In this document: positions 25,445-34,636 of the stretch, one piece after another
Layout of the letters: every line of letters begins with the position of its first letter
Position numbering within the stretch: the first letter of the stretch is position 1
Source of the DNA: Bog-159 sp049511415
GTDB lineage: Bacteria > Acidobacteriota > Terriglobia > Bryobacterales > Bryobacteraceae
DNA: 64,000 nt
NCBI GenBank assembly: GCA_049511415.1
Contig: JBEKYC010000026.1
Location: 21,859-85,858, forward strand
Reading direction: 5' to 3'
The notes under the pieces: model-generated
The model's database searches: none
What the model was told of the DNA's origin: nothing
What the model saw: the letters and a program-made list of their open reading frames with translations, nothing else
Program-made: the position numbers and the translations under genes

Positions 25445-27262
25445 TTAAGTCGTCTGCCCAACCTCCTGGTCCTTATACTGCAACTGATACAGCTTCCAAT
25501 AAATCCCCCGCGCCGCCAGCAACTGCTGATGCGTCCCGGACTCCCGCAGCCGGCCCTTGTGCATCACCAGTATGCGGTCCGCTCGCTGGATCGTCGAAAG
25601 GCGGTGCGCAATGACGATCGAAGTCCGCCCCTCCACCATGCGGCTCAACGCTTCCCGCACGCGAAATTCCGTCTCCGTGTCCACACTCGAAGTGGCTTCG
25701 TCCAAAATCAGAAAACGCGGATTATGGGCCAGCGCGCGCGCGAAACTGATAAGCTGCTTCTGCCCCGTCGATAGCCCGCTGCCCCGCTCGCGTATCGCAT
25801 GCCCGAACCCATCCGGCAATGACTGGATAAAGTCGAGCAGATTGACCTGTTCCGCCGCATCCTCAATGGCTGCCCGGTCGATGCCGGCCGTGCCCAGCCG
25901 GATGTTGTCCTCCAGCGTGCCCGTGAAGAGGTATGGATCTTGTAAAACCACACCGAACAGGCGCCGCAGATCGTGCGGGTCCAGGTCCCGCACGTCGCTG
26001 CCACCCACCCGGATGGCGCCCTTTTGCGCGTCATAGAAGCGCAACAGCAGGCTGATGAGCGTGGTCTTCCCCGCGCCCGTGTGCCCTACCACGGCGATGG
26101 TCTCACCCGGTTCAATGCTGAAGCTGACGTCCCGCAGCACCCAATCCTCGTCCTGGTAGGCAAACCAGACGTGGTCGAACTCGATGCGCGCCGACAGTGG
26201 CGCTGGTTGCGGTTCAGCCGGCGGCAGGATTCCCGGCGGCGTGTCCACCAGCTTGAAGATGCGCTCCGAGGAGGCCATGGCGCCTTGCAGGATGTTGTAC
26301 TTCTCGCTCAAATCCTGTATCGGCCGGAAGAACCGCAGCCCATATTGCAGAAATGCGACCACCACGCCCAGCGTCAGCGCGCCGTGCGAGACTCGGAAAC
26401 CGCCATACGACAAAATGCCGGCCAATGTGATCATTGACAGAAACTCAACCACCGGATAGAACCAGCCATAGGCGGTAATGGCGTCCTTATACGCGTCCAT
26501 GTGGTCGCGGTTCACCACATCGAATTCCTCGCGGCTGCGCGCTTCCCGATTAAATAGTTGCAGCACCACGATGCCCGTGATGTGCTCCTGCAGGTACGAG
26601 TTGATCTTGGCAATGGCTATCCGGATGCGCCGGTAGCTCTGCGTCACGCTCCGGCGGAAAATGCGCGTCACCAGAATTACCAGCGGCATTACCGCCAGCA
26701 TCAAACCGGTCAGCCCGGGGCTGAGCTGGAACATGATGGCCACGATGAAACCCAGCACCAGCACGTCGCCCAGGATCGTAACCAGGCCCGAGGCGAACAG
26801 GTCGTTCAACACATCCACGTCCGTAGTCACGCGCGTGACCAGCCGCCCCACCGGGTTGCGATCGTAAAAAGCTATGTCCAGTTGCTGCAGGTGCGCCATA
26901 AGCTGTTTGCGCAAGTCGAACATGGCAAGCTGCCCGGTGTACTGCATCAGATACACCTGCCCGAATTCGAAGACGAAGGTGCCCAGCAGGACCGCCAGAT
27001 ACAGCATTCCCACCGCGGCCAGACCGTTCAACGGGGCGGCCGGCAGATAGGCATCGAAGAACGTCGGCACGCGCGTCGGACTCGGCGCGAGGTACCGGTC
27101 CACTGCGATCTTAGTCAGCAGCGGCCCGAGCACCTGCAGCACCGATTGCACCAACAAAAAGACCAGCGAAAGCGCCACGTAGCCGCTGTATGGGCGCATG
27201 TAACCCAACAGGCGGCGCATCAAACGGGAGTCGTATGCTTTGCCGAGGACCTCTTCTTCCAC
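25445..27262 (-). CDS. ABC exporter half-transporter (MsbA/MDR type)
   Basis: 605 residues. There are six membrane helices in the first about 320 residues (for example YVALSLVFLLVQSVLQVLG and LGDVLVLGFIVAIMF). The ATPase domain follows, with Walker A GHTGAGKTT, signature LSTGQKQL, Walker B FLILDEATSSVD, and an H-loop in IVIAHRLSTI. It functions as a homodimer or heterodimer exporting lipids, drugs or peptides. It lacks an N-terminal C39 peptidase, so it is not a bacteriocin-processing exporter. A 20-codon ORF with an ideal ribosome site lies 77 bases upstream on the same strand and might be a leader peptide. Confidence 0.93.
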   Translation of the reverse strand: MEEEVLGKAYDSRLMRRLLGYMRPYSGYVALSLVFLLVQSVLQVLGPLLTKIAVDRYLAPSPTRVPTFFDAYLPAAPLNGLAAVGMLYLAVLLGTFVFEFGQVYLMQYTGQLAMFDLRKQLMAHLQQLDIAFYDRNPVGRLVTRVTTDVDVLNDLFASGLVTILGDVLVLGFIVAIMFQLSPGLTGLMLAVMPLVILVTRIFRRSVTQSYRRIRIAIAKINSYLQEHITGIVVLQLFNREARSREEFDVVNRDHMDAYKDAITAYGWFYPVVEFLSMITLAGILSYGGFRVSHGALTLGVVVAFLQYGLRFFRPIQDLSEKYNILQGAMASSERIFKLVDTPPGILPPAEPQPAPLSARIEFDHVWFAYQDEDWVLRDVSFSIEPGETIAVVGHTGAGKTTLISLLLRFYDAQKGAIRVGGSDVRDLDPHDLRRLFGVVLQDPYLFTGTLEDNIRLGTAGIDRAAIEDAAEQVNLLDFIQSLPDGFGHAIRERGSGLSTGQKQLISFARALAHNPRFLILDEATSSVDTETEFRVREALSRMVEGRTSIVIAHRLSTIQRADRILVMHKGRLRESGTHQQLLAARGIYWKLYQLQYKDQEVGQTT

Positions 27263-27572
27263 GTTCCTTCAGTGTAGCCTGCCGTCCGTGGGGTAGGCAT
27301 GAGCCCGCGCGGGACTTGTGGCCAGGATCTGGGTCTTGCTCAGGGGGGATTGTTTCCGTCCGTTAGCGCCATGCCCGTGGTGAACGCATGTGACGAATTC
27401 ATGACTGTCTCCTTAATGTGGGGTGGATCCGAGCTGGAAATTAGCGGCACGAGTTGCCGCCGTTCAATCGGATGGTGAGACGGAAACCCAAAATGTTTCA
27501 TTGCAGCCGGCAGGGTCCGCCCGCGCGCCGCCGGGAGCGGCCGCCCAGGGTTTGCTAAGCTAGTCAGTTGCC
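27263..27572. other. 310-base intergenic region between ABC exporter and accB
   Basis: It separates divergent genes, so it must hold both promoters. The only coding signal is the small ORF at 27340-27402 on the minus strand. No sigma-70 promoter with both boxes at normal spacing, riboswitch or terminator was recognised. The last 60 bases before accB are GC-rich and end in TTTGCTAAGCTAGTCAG, which lacks a clear ribosome site. Confidence 0.5.
27340..27402 (-). CDS. Candidate 20-residue small ORF upstream of the ABC exporter
   Basis: ATG at 27402 is preceded, with six bases between, by AAGGAG (27414-27409), a perfect Shine-Dalgarno. The frame gives MNSSHAFTTGMALTDGNNPP and stops at TGA 27342-27340. 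It has no signal peptide, no Cys and no resemblance to known peptides. The quality of the ribosome site is better than that of most genes in the window. It may be a regulatory leader peptide for the ABC exporter or a small protein in its own right. Lacking homology, coding is an inference. Confidence 0.4.
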   Translation of the reverse strand: MNSSHAFTTGMALTDGNNPP

Positions 27573-28058
27573 ATGACCGTCGATGAGATTCGCGAGTTGA
27601 TCAACCTCGCCACTGACACCGGCATCGCCGAACTGGAAGTCCAGCGCGGGGAGAACCGCGTGCGCATCCGGCGTTCGATCGCCGAGCCGCGGGAGTTCGT
27701 CTTCGCGCCGCCCGCCGCGCCCGTCGCGCCGCCCGCCGCGCCCAGGGCGGAAACCTCCGCCGCCAGCGCTCCAGGTTCCGCCAAAGAGACGCCCAAAGAG
27801 GCCGGCCCCGATCCTGGCCTGCTCCTGGTGCGATCCCCAATCGTCGGCACCTTCTACGAATCATCCGCGCCGGGTTCGCCGCCGTTCGTGCGCGTCGGCG
27901 AGCGCGTCCAGCCGGGCAAGGTCATGTGCATCATCGAGTCGATGAAGCTCATGAACGAAATTGAAGCGGAGGTTTCCGGAATCGTCGAAAGCAAACTGGT
28001 GATGAACGGTCAGCCCGTGGAGTACGGGGAGGCGCTGTTTGCCATCCGCGCCAATTAA
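27573..28058 (+). CDS. accB: Biotin carboxyl carrier protein of acetyl-CoA carboxylase
   Basis: 161 residues, the usual BCCP length. An N-terminal helix (MTVDEIRELINLATDTGI) is followed by a Pro/Ala-rich linker (about 45-85). The biotinyl domain carries ESMKLMNE, with Lys125 as the biotin attachment site. BCCP carries CO2 between biotin carboxylase and carboxyltransferase in the first step of fatty acid synthesis. The accC gene follows and overlaps by 20 bases. The carboxyltransferase genes accA and accD are not in the window. Confidence 0.95.
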   Translation: MTVDEIRELINLATDTGIAELEVQRGENRVRIRRSIAEPREFVFAPPAAPVAPPAAPRAETSAASAPGSAKETPKEAGPDPGLLLVRSPIVGTFYESSAPGSPPFVRVGERVQPGKVMCIIESMKLMNEIEAEVSGIVESKLVMNGQPVEYGEALFAIRAN

Positions 28059-29409
28059 AAAAATACTCATAGCCAATCGCGGGGAAATTGCCCTGCGTGT
28101 AGTTTGCGCGTGCAAAGAACTCGGCATCCGCACCGTGGCCGTCTATTCGGAACCCGACCGCCATAGCCTGCATGTGCGCTTCGCCGACGAGGCCGTGTGT
28201 ATCGGTCCGGCCAAGAGTGCCCGCAGTTATCTCGACATTCCATCGATCGTCAGCGCGGCCGAAATCACTAACGCGGATGCCATCCATCCCGGTTATGGCT
28301 TTTTGAGCGAAAATGCAGGCTTCGCGGAGGTCTGCGAAGTTTCCGGCCTGAAGTTCATCGGGCCGCGCCCCGACGTGATTCGCCTTATGGGCGTGAAGGA
28401 ACGCGCCCGCGCGTTTATGCGCGAGGCCGGCGTGCCCATCCTGCCCGGTTCCCCCGGCATTCTCAAGAGCGCCGAAGAAGCCATAGAGGTGGCCCGCGGC
28501 ATCGGCTATCCGATCATTCTCAAGGCCTCCGCCGGCGGCGGCGGACGCGGGATGCGCATCGTCAATGAAGCGTCCGAGCTGGAACCGCTGTTCAACTCTG
28601 CCCAGCAGGAAGCCGCCGCGGCGTTTGGCTGCGCCGATGTTTATTTGGAAAAGTACGTGCGCGCCCCGCGGCACATCGAATTCCAGGTGCTGGCGGATGA
28701 ACGTGGGCGCGTCGAGATCCTGGGCGAGCGCGAGTGCTCCATTCAGCGCCGGCATCAGAAACTGCTGGAAGAATCCCCCTCGCCGGTAATGTCCCCGGAA
28801 CTGCGCGCCACCATGGCCGCCAAGCTGAAAGAAGCGCTGGCGGCGGCGGGTTACACCAACGCCGGCACCGTCGAGTTCCTCATGGATGAGGGAGGCCAGT
28901 TGTATTTCATGGAAGTGAACGCCCGCATTCAGGTCGAGCACCCCGTCACCGAGTTCGTGACCGGCATCGATCTGGTGAAAAGCCAGATCCGCATCGCCAT
29001 GGGCGAGCCGATCGAGGAAGTCATCAGCCTGCCGGTGGTGCTACGCGGACATGCCATCGAGTGCCGCATCAACGCCGAAAATCCGGTAACCTTCACGCCA
29101 TCCCCCGGGCGTATTACCGGTTTCAACGCGCCCGGAGGCATCGGCGTCCGAGTCGACACCATGGCCCACACCGATTGCGTCATCACGCCTTACTACGATT
29201 CCCTGGTGGCCAAGCTCATTACCTATGGCAGCGATCGCGCCGAAGCCATCAGCCGCATGCGCCGCGCCTTGGATATGTTCGTGGTGGAGGGCATCCATAC
29301 GTCGATTCCGCTCGACCAGCGCATCCTCGCCGACCCCGATTTCCAGGCCGGGCGCTTCGATACCAACTTCATCAAACGATTCATGGCCGCCGAACGCGCC
29401 GCGCACTGA
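28039..29409 (+). CDS. accC: Biotin carboxylase subunit of acetyl-CoA carboxylase
   Basis: 456 residues, close to E. coli AccC. The start is a TTG at 28039 inside accB. GGGGAGG at 28026-28032 sits six bases before it, which decides the start, since no ATG exists before the conserved ILIANRGEIALR motif. The ATP-grasp loop GGGGRGMR, the ECSIQRRHQKLLEE motif, MEVNARIQVEHPVTE and the C-terminal RMRRALDMF are all intact. It carboxylates the biotin on AccB with ATP and bicarbonate in the cytosol. Translational coupling with accB is implied by the 20-base overlap. Confidence 0.95.
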   Translation: MPSAPIKKILIANRGEIALRVVCACKELGIRTVAVYSEPDRHSLHVRFADEAVCIGPAKSARSYLDIPSIVSAAEITNADAIHPGYGFLSENAGFAEVCEVSGLKFIGPRPDVIRLMGVKERARAFMREAGVPILPGSPGILKSAEEAIEVARGIGYPIILKASAGGGGRGMRIVNEASELEPLFNSAQQEAAAAFGCADVYLEKYVRAPRHIEFQVLADERGRVEILGERECSIQRRHQKLLEESPSPVMSPELRATMAAKLKEALAAAGYTNAGTVEFLMDEGGQLYFMEVNARIQVEHPVTEFVTGIDLVKSQIRIAMGEPIEEVISLPVVLRGHAIECRINAENPVTFTPSPGRITGFNAPGGIGVRVDTMAHTDCVITPYYDSLVAKLITYGSDRAEAISRMRRALDMFVVEGIHTSIPLDQRILADPDFQAGRFDTNFIKRFMAAERAAH

Positions 29410-29489
29410 TCCGCCCCGTCGATCTCCTTCCGCGCTTATCACCAGCGATCCTCCCCTAAGGTAACGAACCGCGCCGGCCGATAGGCAAA

Positions 29490-30119
29490 GTGATGGCAGT
29501 TTCTTGCCTTGGCGGGAAGTGCTCGCGCCCCGCGAACCAGCGGCCACGCCGAATGATGCCGCTAGTAATATTCCTGGCTGGTTATACCCTCTCCGACGGA
29601 TCGCCGCTGGCTGCCGAGAGCGCTTTCGTGCCTTCCCCCAGCCATTCCGAGTACCAAATCAAGAGCGCCATGGTGTACAACTTCGCGAGATTGGTTAAAT
29701 GGCCCGCCCCAGTGCCGGGAGGCACGCCCCTGACTGTCGGCGTGATCGGGGATGCCCGCATCGTCCCGGATTTGCAGGCCGCCCTGCGGAATAAGGTTAT
29801 CGATGGGCGCCCCATCGTGGTGCGCCGCTTAGGTCCCGCGGACGATCCCAAGTCCTGCCCGATTCTCTACCTGGGCCCGCTCAATGGCAAGGCAGCCGCG
29901 CGTATTCTGCAGGCCACCGCGCATGCGCCGGTCCTCACCATCGGCGATGACCCGCTGTTCGCCCGCCAGGGAGGGGTGATCGCTTTCATCCGCTACGGCC
30001 GGCGTATCCGGTTTGAGATCAATCGGAACGCCGCGCGTCAGGCCGGCCTGCAAATCAGTTCGCAGCTCCTGCAACTGGCCGATCTCTGGCGGCAGGGGTC
30101 TGCCCCGGTGGGGAACTAG
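29490..30119 (+). CDS. YfiR-family (DUF4154) periplasmic protein
   Basis: Up to 209 residues from the GTG at 29490 (an ATG follows at 29493). ATG at 29553 is an alternative that places MPLVIFLAGYTLSDG as a shorter signal. The DUF4154 marks are present: EYQIKSAMVYNFARLVKWP, LTVGVIGD, CPILYLGPL, VLTIGDD, FARQGGVIAF and the final FEINRNAARQAGLQISSQLLQLA. In Pseudomonas, YfiR is a periplasmic repressor that binds the CHASE8 sensor of the cyclase YfiN. The next gene, one base away, encodes a CHASE8 sensor fused to a histidine kinase, so this is its likely partner. Confidence 0.83.
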   Translation: MMAVSCLGGKCSRPANQRPRRMMPLVIFLAGYTLSDGSPLAAESAFVPSPSHSEYQIKSAMVYNFARLVKWPAPVPGGTPLTVGVIGDARIVPDLQAALRNKVIDGRPIVVRRLGPADDPKSCPILYLGPLNGKAAARILQATAHAPVLTIGDDPLFARQGGVIAFIRYGRRIRFEINRNAARQAGLQISSQLLQLADLWRQGSAPVGN

Positions 30120-30120
30120 C

Positions 30121-32481
30121 ATGCAGGCCCTGCGCGATATCTCCATCAAACGCAAACTGGTCGGCATCAATCTGTTGACCGGCACAGTCGCATTGCTGCT
30201 GGCGTGCGCCACTTTTCTGACCTACGAACTGCTCACCTATAGGGCCATGGTGACCAAGCAATTGACCTCCCTGGCCCAGATCATCGCCCACACCAATACG
30301 GCGGCGCTGTTGTTTGAAGACCGCGCTTCGGCGACGGAATCGCTCGCCGCGTTGCGGGCCGCGCCCAATTTGGTGGCGGCTTGCATATACACCCGGGACG
30401 GGCGCCCGCTGGCCGTGTTCCTGCGCGGCGAATCGCGGCGCGACCTACCGCGCCGGCCCGGACCCCCACAAGCCCGGTTTGGCGATCATTCTCTGGAGCT
30501 TTTCGAACCGGTGGTCTTCGATCGGGACCGTATCGGCTCGGTGTACCTCAAGCGCGATCTGCGGGACCTCTACGAGCGTCTGCAGCGTTATGCCGCAATT
30601 CTCTTGGGCGTGCTGCTGATGTCCTCCGCGGCTGTCCTGCTGCTTTCTTCGCGCCTGCAGAACGTGATCTCACAGCCGATTCTGAGCCTGGCGAACATGG
30701 CCGGCCGTGTATCTGCCGAGCGTAACTACGCCTTGCGGGCGCCTAAGCGCGGCCGCGACGAAATCGGCATTCTGGTGGACCGCTTTAACGAGATGATGGA
30801 GCAGATCCAGACCCGCACCCTGGACTTGGCGGAAGCTCAACACGCACTGGAACTTCACGTCGCGGAGTTATGCGGCGAAATTGCGCAACGGCGGCAAGCG
30901 CAGGAGGAATTGCTGGCGGCCAAACAGTCCGCCGAGGAGTCCAGCCGCTCCAAGAGCGTCTTCCTGGCCAACATGAGCCATGAATTGCGCACGCCCTTGA
31001 ACGCCATCATAGGCTATAGCGAGATGCTCCGCGAGGAAGCCGACGAATTGGGCCGCGGGAGTTGCTCCACCGATCTGGGGCGTATCAGCGATGCCGGCAA
31101 ACACCTGCTCGCCTTGATCAACAGTGTCCTGGACCTCTCGAAGGTGGAAGCCGGCAAAACCGAGATCTCGTGGGAAGACGCGTCCGTAGCGCGGATTCTG
31201 GACGAAGCCGCCGGCGCCATGGCGCCCCTGGCGCGCAAGAACAACAACCAACTGGTCGTGAGCTGCGAACCGGATTTGCCGGCCATGCACGTGGACGTCA
31301 TCAAGTTCCGGCAGAGCCTCTATAACCTGATTGCCAATGCCTGCAAGTTCACCGAAAATGGGACGGTCTCCGTCGACGTGGCGCCTGTCAACGCCGACGG
31401 CGCCGACTGGATCGAATGGCGTGTCCGCGACACCGGCATTGGCATCCCTGCGGATCAGATTGGCAAACTGTTTCGTCCATTCACCCAGGTGGATGCGTCT
31501 ACCAGCCGCAAATATGGCGGCACGGGCCTCGGCTTGGCCATCAGCCAACGGTTTTGTACGCTCATGGGCGGCGCCATCCGCGTGGCCAGCGAACCCGGAA
31601 AGGGGTCCACCTTCACGATCCGGCTACCGTATCCGAGAACCGAACCAATCCTGAATCCCGCCGCAGCGGCAACCCCCGCGCTCGAACGCCATGCGCCCCC
31701 GCGCGGTGCTGCGCCCTCGAATACCGTGCTGGTCATTGACGACGATCCGGCGGTGCGCGACCTCATGACTCGTTCTCTGCGCAAGGCCGGATTCCAGGTC
31801 GTGCTTGCCTCCAGCGGCATGGAGGGCCTGCGCCAGGCTCGTGAGACCCGGCCGGCCGCCATTACCCTGGATGTCTTCATGCCCGGAATCAACGGCTGGG
31901 CGGTTCTCAGCACCCTCCGTACCGATCCGGATCTGGCGGAGATTCCCGTCATCCTCGTAACGGTCTCCGACGACCGCAAACGCGCCTGCCTGCTGGGCGC
32001 CACCGACTTCCTGCAAAAGCCTATCCACCCGGACACCCTGGTGGCCGCTCTCAAACACCGCCTGGGCATGCCGCAGGAAACGGTTCTGGTGGTGGATGAC
32101 GACCCCTCCTCGCGGGATGTGGCGGCCCGCACGCTGCGCAAACACTTCGGCAGCGTTCTCGAAGCCGCCGACGGCCGCCTCGCGCTCGACTGTTTGCGCC
32201 GCCACCAGGTCGGCTTGATTCTGTTGGATCTGATGATGCCCGGAATGGACGGCTTCGACTTTCTGCAGGCCCTGCGTCAGGTCGAAAGCTGGCGTCGCAT
32301 ACCCGTCGTGGTTTTGACCGCCAAGGAAATTACGCCGGAAGATCGCAACCGGCTGCACGGGGTCCGCCACATCCTCAGCAAGAGCGATTGCCCCGCTATG
32401 GCCTTGGCTGGCGAAATTGCCGATCTCTTAAACGGGTGCCTGCCCGCAAACGCCGGCGCCAGTTTAACCGAGGAGCACTGA
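30121..32481 (+). CDS. CHASE8-HAMP hybrid histidine kinase with two receiver domains
   Basis: 786 residues from ATG 30121. One membrane helix (about 14-36) is followed by a CHASE8 periplasmic sensor (about 40-155), a second membrane helix (about 157-178) and HAMP (about 180-232). HisKA carries MSHELRTPLN, with phospho-acceptor His287. The HATPase boxes follow (N box LIANACKF, G1 DTGIGIP, G2 GGTGLGLA). Two receiver domains come next, with phosphorylatable Asp in ITLDVFMPG and ILLDLMMPG. It is an inner-membrane sensor coupled to the YfiR-like protein upstream and to the c-di-GMP protein directly downstream. Having CHASE8 on a kinase rather than on a GGDEF protein is the notable point. Confidence 0.92.
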   Translation: MQALRDISIKRKLVGINLLTGTVALLLACATFLTYELLTYRAMVTKQLTSLAQIIAHTNTAALLFEDRASATESLAALRAAPNLVAACIYTRDGRPLAVFLRGESRRDLPRRPGPPQARFGDHSLELFEPVVFDRDRIGSVYLKRDLRDLYERLQRYAAILLGVLLMSSAAVLLLSSRLQNVISQPILSLANMAGRVSAERNYALRAPKRGRDEIGILVDRFNEMMEQIQTRTLDLAEAQHALELHVAELCGEIAQRRQAQEELLAAKQSAEESSRSKSVFLANMSHELRTPLNAIIGYSEMLREEADELGRGSCSTDLGRISDAGKHLLALINSVLDLSKVEAGKTEISWEDASVARILDEAAGAMAPLARKNNNQLVVSCEPDLPAMHVDVIKFRQSLYNLIANACKFTENGTVSVDVAPVNADGADWIEWRVRDTGIGIPADQIGKLFRPFTQVDASTSRKYGGTGLGLAISQRFCTLMGGAIRVASEPGKGSTFTIRLPYPRTEPILNPAAAATPALERHAPPRGAAPSNTVLVIDDDPAVRDLMTRSLRKAGFQVVLASSGMEGLRQARETRPAAITLDVFMPGINGWAVLSTLRTDPDLAEIPVILVTVSDDRKRACLLGATDFLQKPIHPDTLVAALKHRLGMPQETVLVVDDDPSSRDVAARTLRKHFGSVLEAADGRLALDCLRRHQVGLILLDLMMPGMDGFDFLQALRQVESWRRIPVVVLTAKEITPEDRNRLHGVRHILSKSDCPAMALAGEIADLLNGCLPANAGASLTEEH

Positions 32482-32482
32482 C

Positions 32483-34636
32483 ATGGCGCTGTTAATTGTG
32501 GACGATGAAGAAAGCAACCGGGACATGTTGTCGCGGCGGCTGCAGCGTCAGGGATTCGCCGTCACCCTCGCCGAAGATGGCCCTGAGGCTCTCGCATCCA
32601 TCCGCAACCAGACTCCCGATGTCGTCCTTTTAGACATCCGCATGCCCGGCATGAGTGGAGTGGAGGTATTGCTGGCCATTCGCCGAATGTACTCCCCGAC
32701 CGAGTTGCCCGTAATCATGGTGACCGCCGAGAGTCAGAGCGCCAGCATGGTAGAGGCGCTGCAAAAGGGCGCCAACGACTATATCACCAAACCCATCGAT
32801 ATGCCGGTGGCGCTGGCGCGCATCCGGACCCAGCTCGCGCAGCGCACTCTATCCACCGCCCTCCGTGAAAGCGAGGAGCGCTACGCCCGCGCCGCGCGGG
32901 GATCCAACGACGGCTTATGGGATTGGGATCTTCAAAAACAGGAAATCTACTTTTCCCCCCGCTGGAACGAAATGCTGGGCTACCAGGACGGCGAAATCAC
33001 TAACCTGCCCGCCGAGTGGCTATCCCGCGTGCATCCCGACGACCTGGCGCATCTCCAGAGCGCTCTGGCCGCCCATTGCCGTGGCGAAACACCCCAACTG
33101 GAATGTGAGCAGCGCATGCAATCGAAGGACGGCGGGTATCGCTGGATGCTGAGCCGCGGCCGCGCGGTTTGGAATCAGGCCGGACAAGCCATTCGCATCG
33201 CCGGATCGCAAACCGACATCACCGCTTCCAAAGTCGCCGATCCGCTGACCGGGCTCCCCAACCGCGTGCTCTTCATGGACCGGTTGGAGCGCCACGTCGC
33301 GCAGGCCCGCCAGCATACCAGCCAACCCTTCGCCATCCTTCTCTTGGACGTGGATCGCTTCAAGAATATTAACGACAGCTTGGGACACGCGGAAGGCGAC
33401 CTGTTGCTCAAGGGTATCGCGGGCCGGCTCCGGGATCGCTTGCGCGTCACCGACACGGTCGCGCGGCTGCAGGAGGATTGCGGCATCGCCCGTCTGGCCG
33501 GTGATCAGTTCGCGGTGCTGCTCCACGAGATCCACGGTACCGAGGATGTCGTCTCGGTAGCCGAGCGTATCACCGCGGAGATGGATCCGCCGTTCCTGGT
33601 CGCCGGCCACGAAGTGTACGTTACTCTCAGTATCGGAATCGCCGGCAGCGAGGCCGCCTACGACCGCGCCGAGGACTTGATGCGCGATGCCGATATTGCC
33701 CTGCATTGCGCCAAAGTCGCGGGCCGCGCCCGCTTTGAAGTCTTTGAACCGGGCATGCGCCGCCGTGCCGTCACCCGCCTGCAATTGGAGACCGATTTGC
33801 GGCGCGCGCTGGAGCGCAACGAACTCTGCTTGCATTATCAGCCCATCGTGGATCTGCGCACCGGCGCCATCGCCGGCTTTGAGGCGCTGGTACGCTGGCA
33901 ACATCCCACGCGCGGCCTCGTCCCGCCTGGAGAGTTCATCCCCCTCGCCGAAGAAACCGGACTCATCGTCCCGGCCGGATATTGGATTTTGGAGCAGGCT
34001 TGCCGGGACGCACAGCGTTGGCTGCGCGCGCCATCCGCCGCGGCCGCCCCGCGCGGCCCCCGCGATTTGACGTTGCATCTGAATTTTTCTCCCGTGCAGT
34101 TGGCCGAATCCGGAGCCATAGACGCCATTGAGCGTATCGTCCGCCGGGCCTGGCCGGACCGCCGTGGATTACGGCTGAGTTTCGAAATCACCGAAGGCAC
34201 TATCGTTCACAACCCGGATGGCATTTCGTCCCTGCTCGCCCGCCTCGCCGACCTGCGGGTCGGCCTGGATATCGATGATTTCGGCACCGGCTACTCGTCT
34301 CTCAGTCAGCTCCAACAATTGCCCGTCCAGACCCTTAAGATCGACCGCGCCTTTGTCAGCCGCATGGGCGCGAACGAAAAGAGCCTGGAAATTATCCGCG
34401 CGATCCTTTCCCTGGCTCACAATCTGAATATGAATGTCATCGCCGAGGGAGTCGAGAACCTCGCCCAAATCGCCCACTTAAAGGCCCTGAACTGCGAGTA
34501 CGCGCAAGGTTTCTACTACGCCAAACCGATGGATCCGGAGAGCGCCTGGGCCCTGCTCGGGCGCCCGGCCGGCGAGTGCCCGGCCGCCCGCATGATCCTG
34601 CCCGCCCCGGATCTCCTCGCCAGCCCCCGCCCTTAA
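32483..34636 (+). CDS. Response regulator with REC-PAS-GGDEF-EAL, probable c-di-GMP phosphodiesterase
   Basis: 717 residues. REC at 1-120 has Asp in LLDIRMPG, followed by PAS at about 130-245 (NDGLWDWD) and GGDEF at about 250-415. The GGDEF signature is changed to AGDQF (residues 339-343), losing the Glu needed for cyclase activity. EAL at about 435-695 is intact: the EAL triad is at residues 467-469, and NFSPVQL, FEITEG, DDFGTGYSSL, the Lys in LKIDRAF and AEGVEN are all seen. So it should hydrolyse c-di-GMP, with the GGDEF part perhaps acting as a GTP sensor. It begins one base after the CHASE8 kinase gene and is its likely target. It converges on the LuxR gene with a four-base overlap. Confidence 0.92.
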   Translation: MALLIVDDEESNRDMLSRRLQRQGFAVTLAEDGPEALASIRNQTPDVVLLDIRMPGMSGVEVLLAIRRMYSPTELPVIMVTAESQSASMVEALQKGANDYITKPIDMPVALARIRTQLAQRTLSTALRESEERYARAARGSNDGLWDWDLQKQEIYFSPRWNEMLGYQDGEITNLPAEWLSRVHPDDLAHLQSALAAHCRGETPQLECEQRMQSKDGGYRWMLSRGRAVWNQAGQAIRIAGSQTDITASKVADPLTGLPNRVLFMDRLERHVAQARQHTSQPFAILLLDVDRFKNINDSLGHAEGDLLLKGIAGRLRDRLRVTDTVARLQEDCGIARLAGDQFAVLLHEIHGTEDVVSVAERITAEMDPPFLVAGHEVYVTLSIGIAGSEAAYDRAEDLMRDADIALHCAKVAGRARFEVFEPGMRRRAVTRLQLETDLRRALERNELCLHYQPIVDLRTGAIAGFEALVRWQHPTRGLVPPGEFIPLAEETGLIVPAGYWILEQACRDAQRWLRAPSAAAAPRGPRDLTLHLNFSPVQLAESGAIDAIERIVRRAWPDRRGLRLSFEITEGTIVHNPDGISSLLARLADLRVGLDIDDFGTGYSSLSQLQQLPVQTLKIDRAFVSRMGANEKSLEIIRAILSLAHNLNMNVIAEGVENLAQIAHLKALNCEYAQGFYYAKPMDPESAWALLGRPAGECPAARMILPAPDLLASPRP

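Noticed and set aside
25445..27262. Bacteriocin or RiPP exporter paired with the small ORF upstream
   Set aside because: The transporter has no C39 peptidase domain, the small peptide has no double-Gly leader, and no modification enzyme is nearby.
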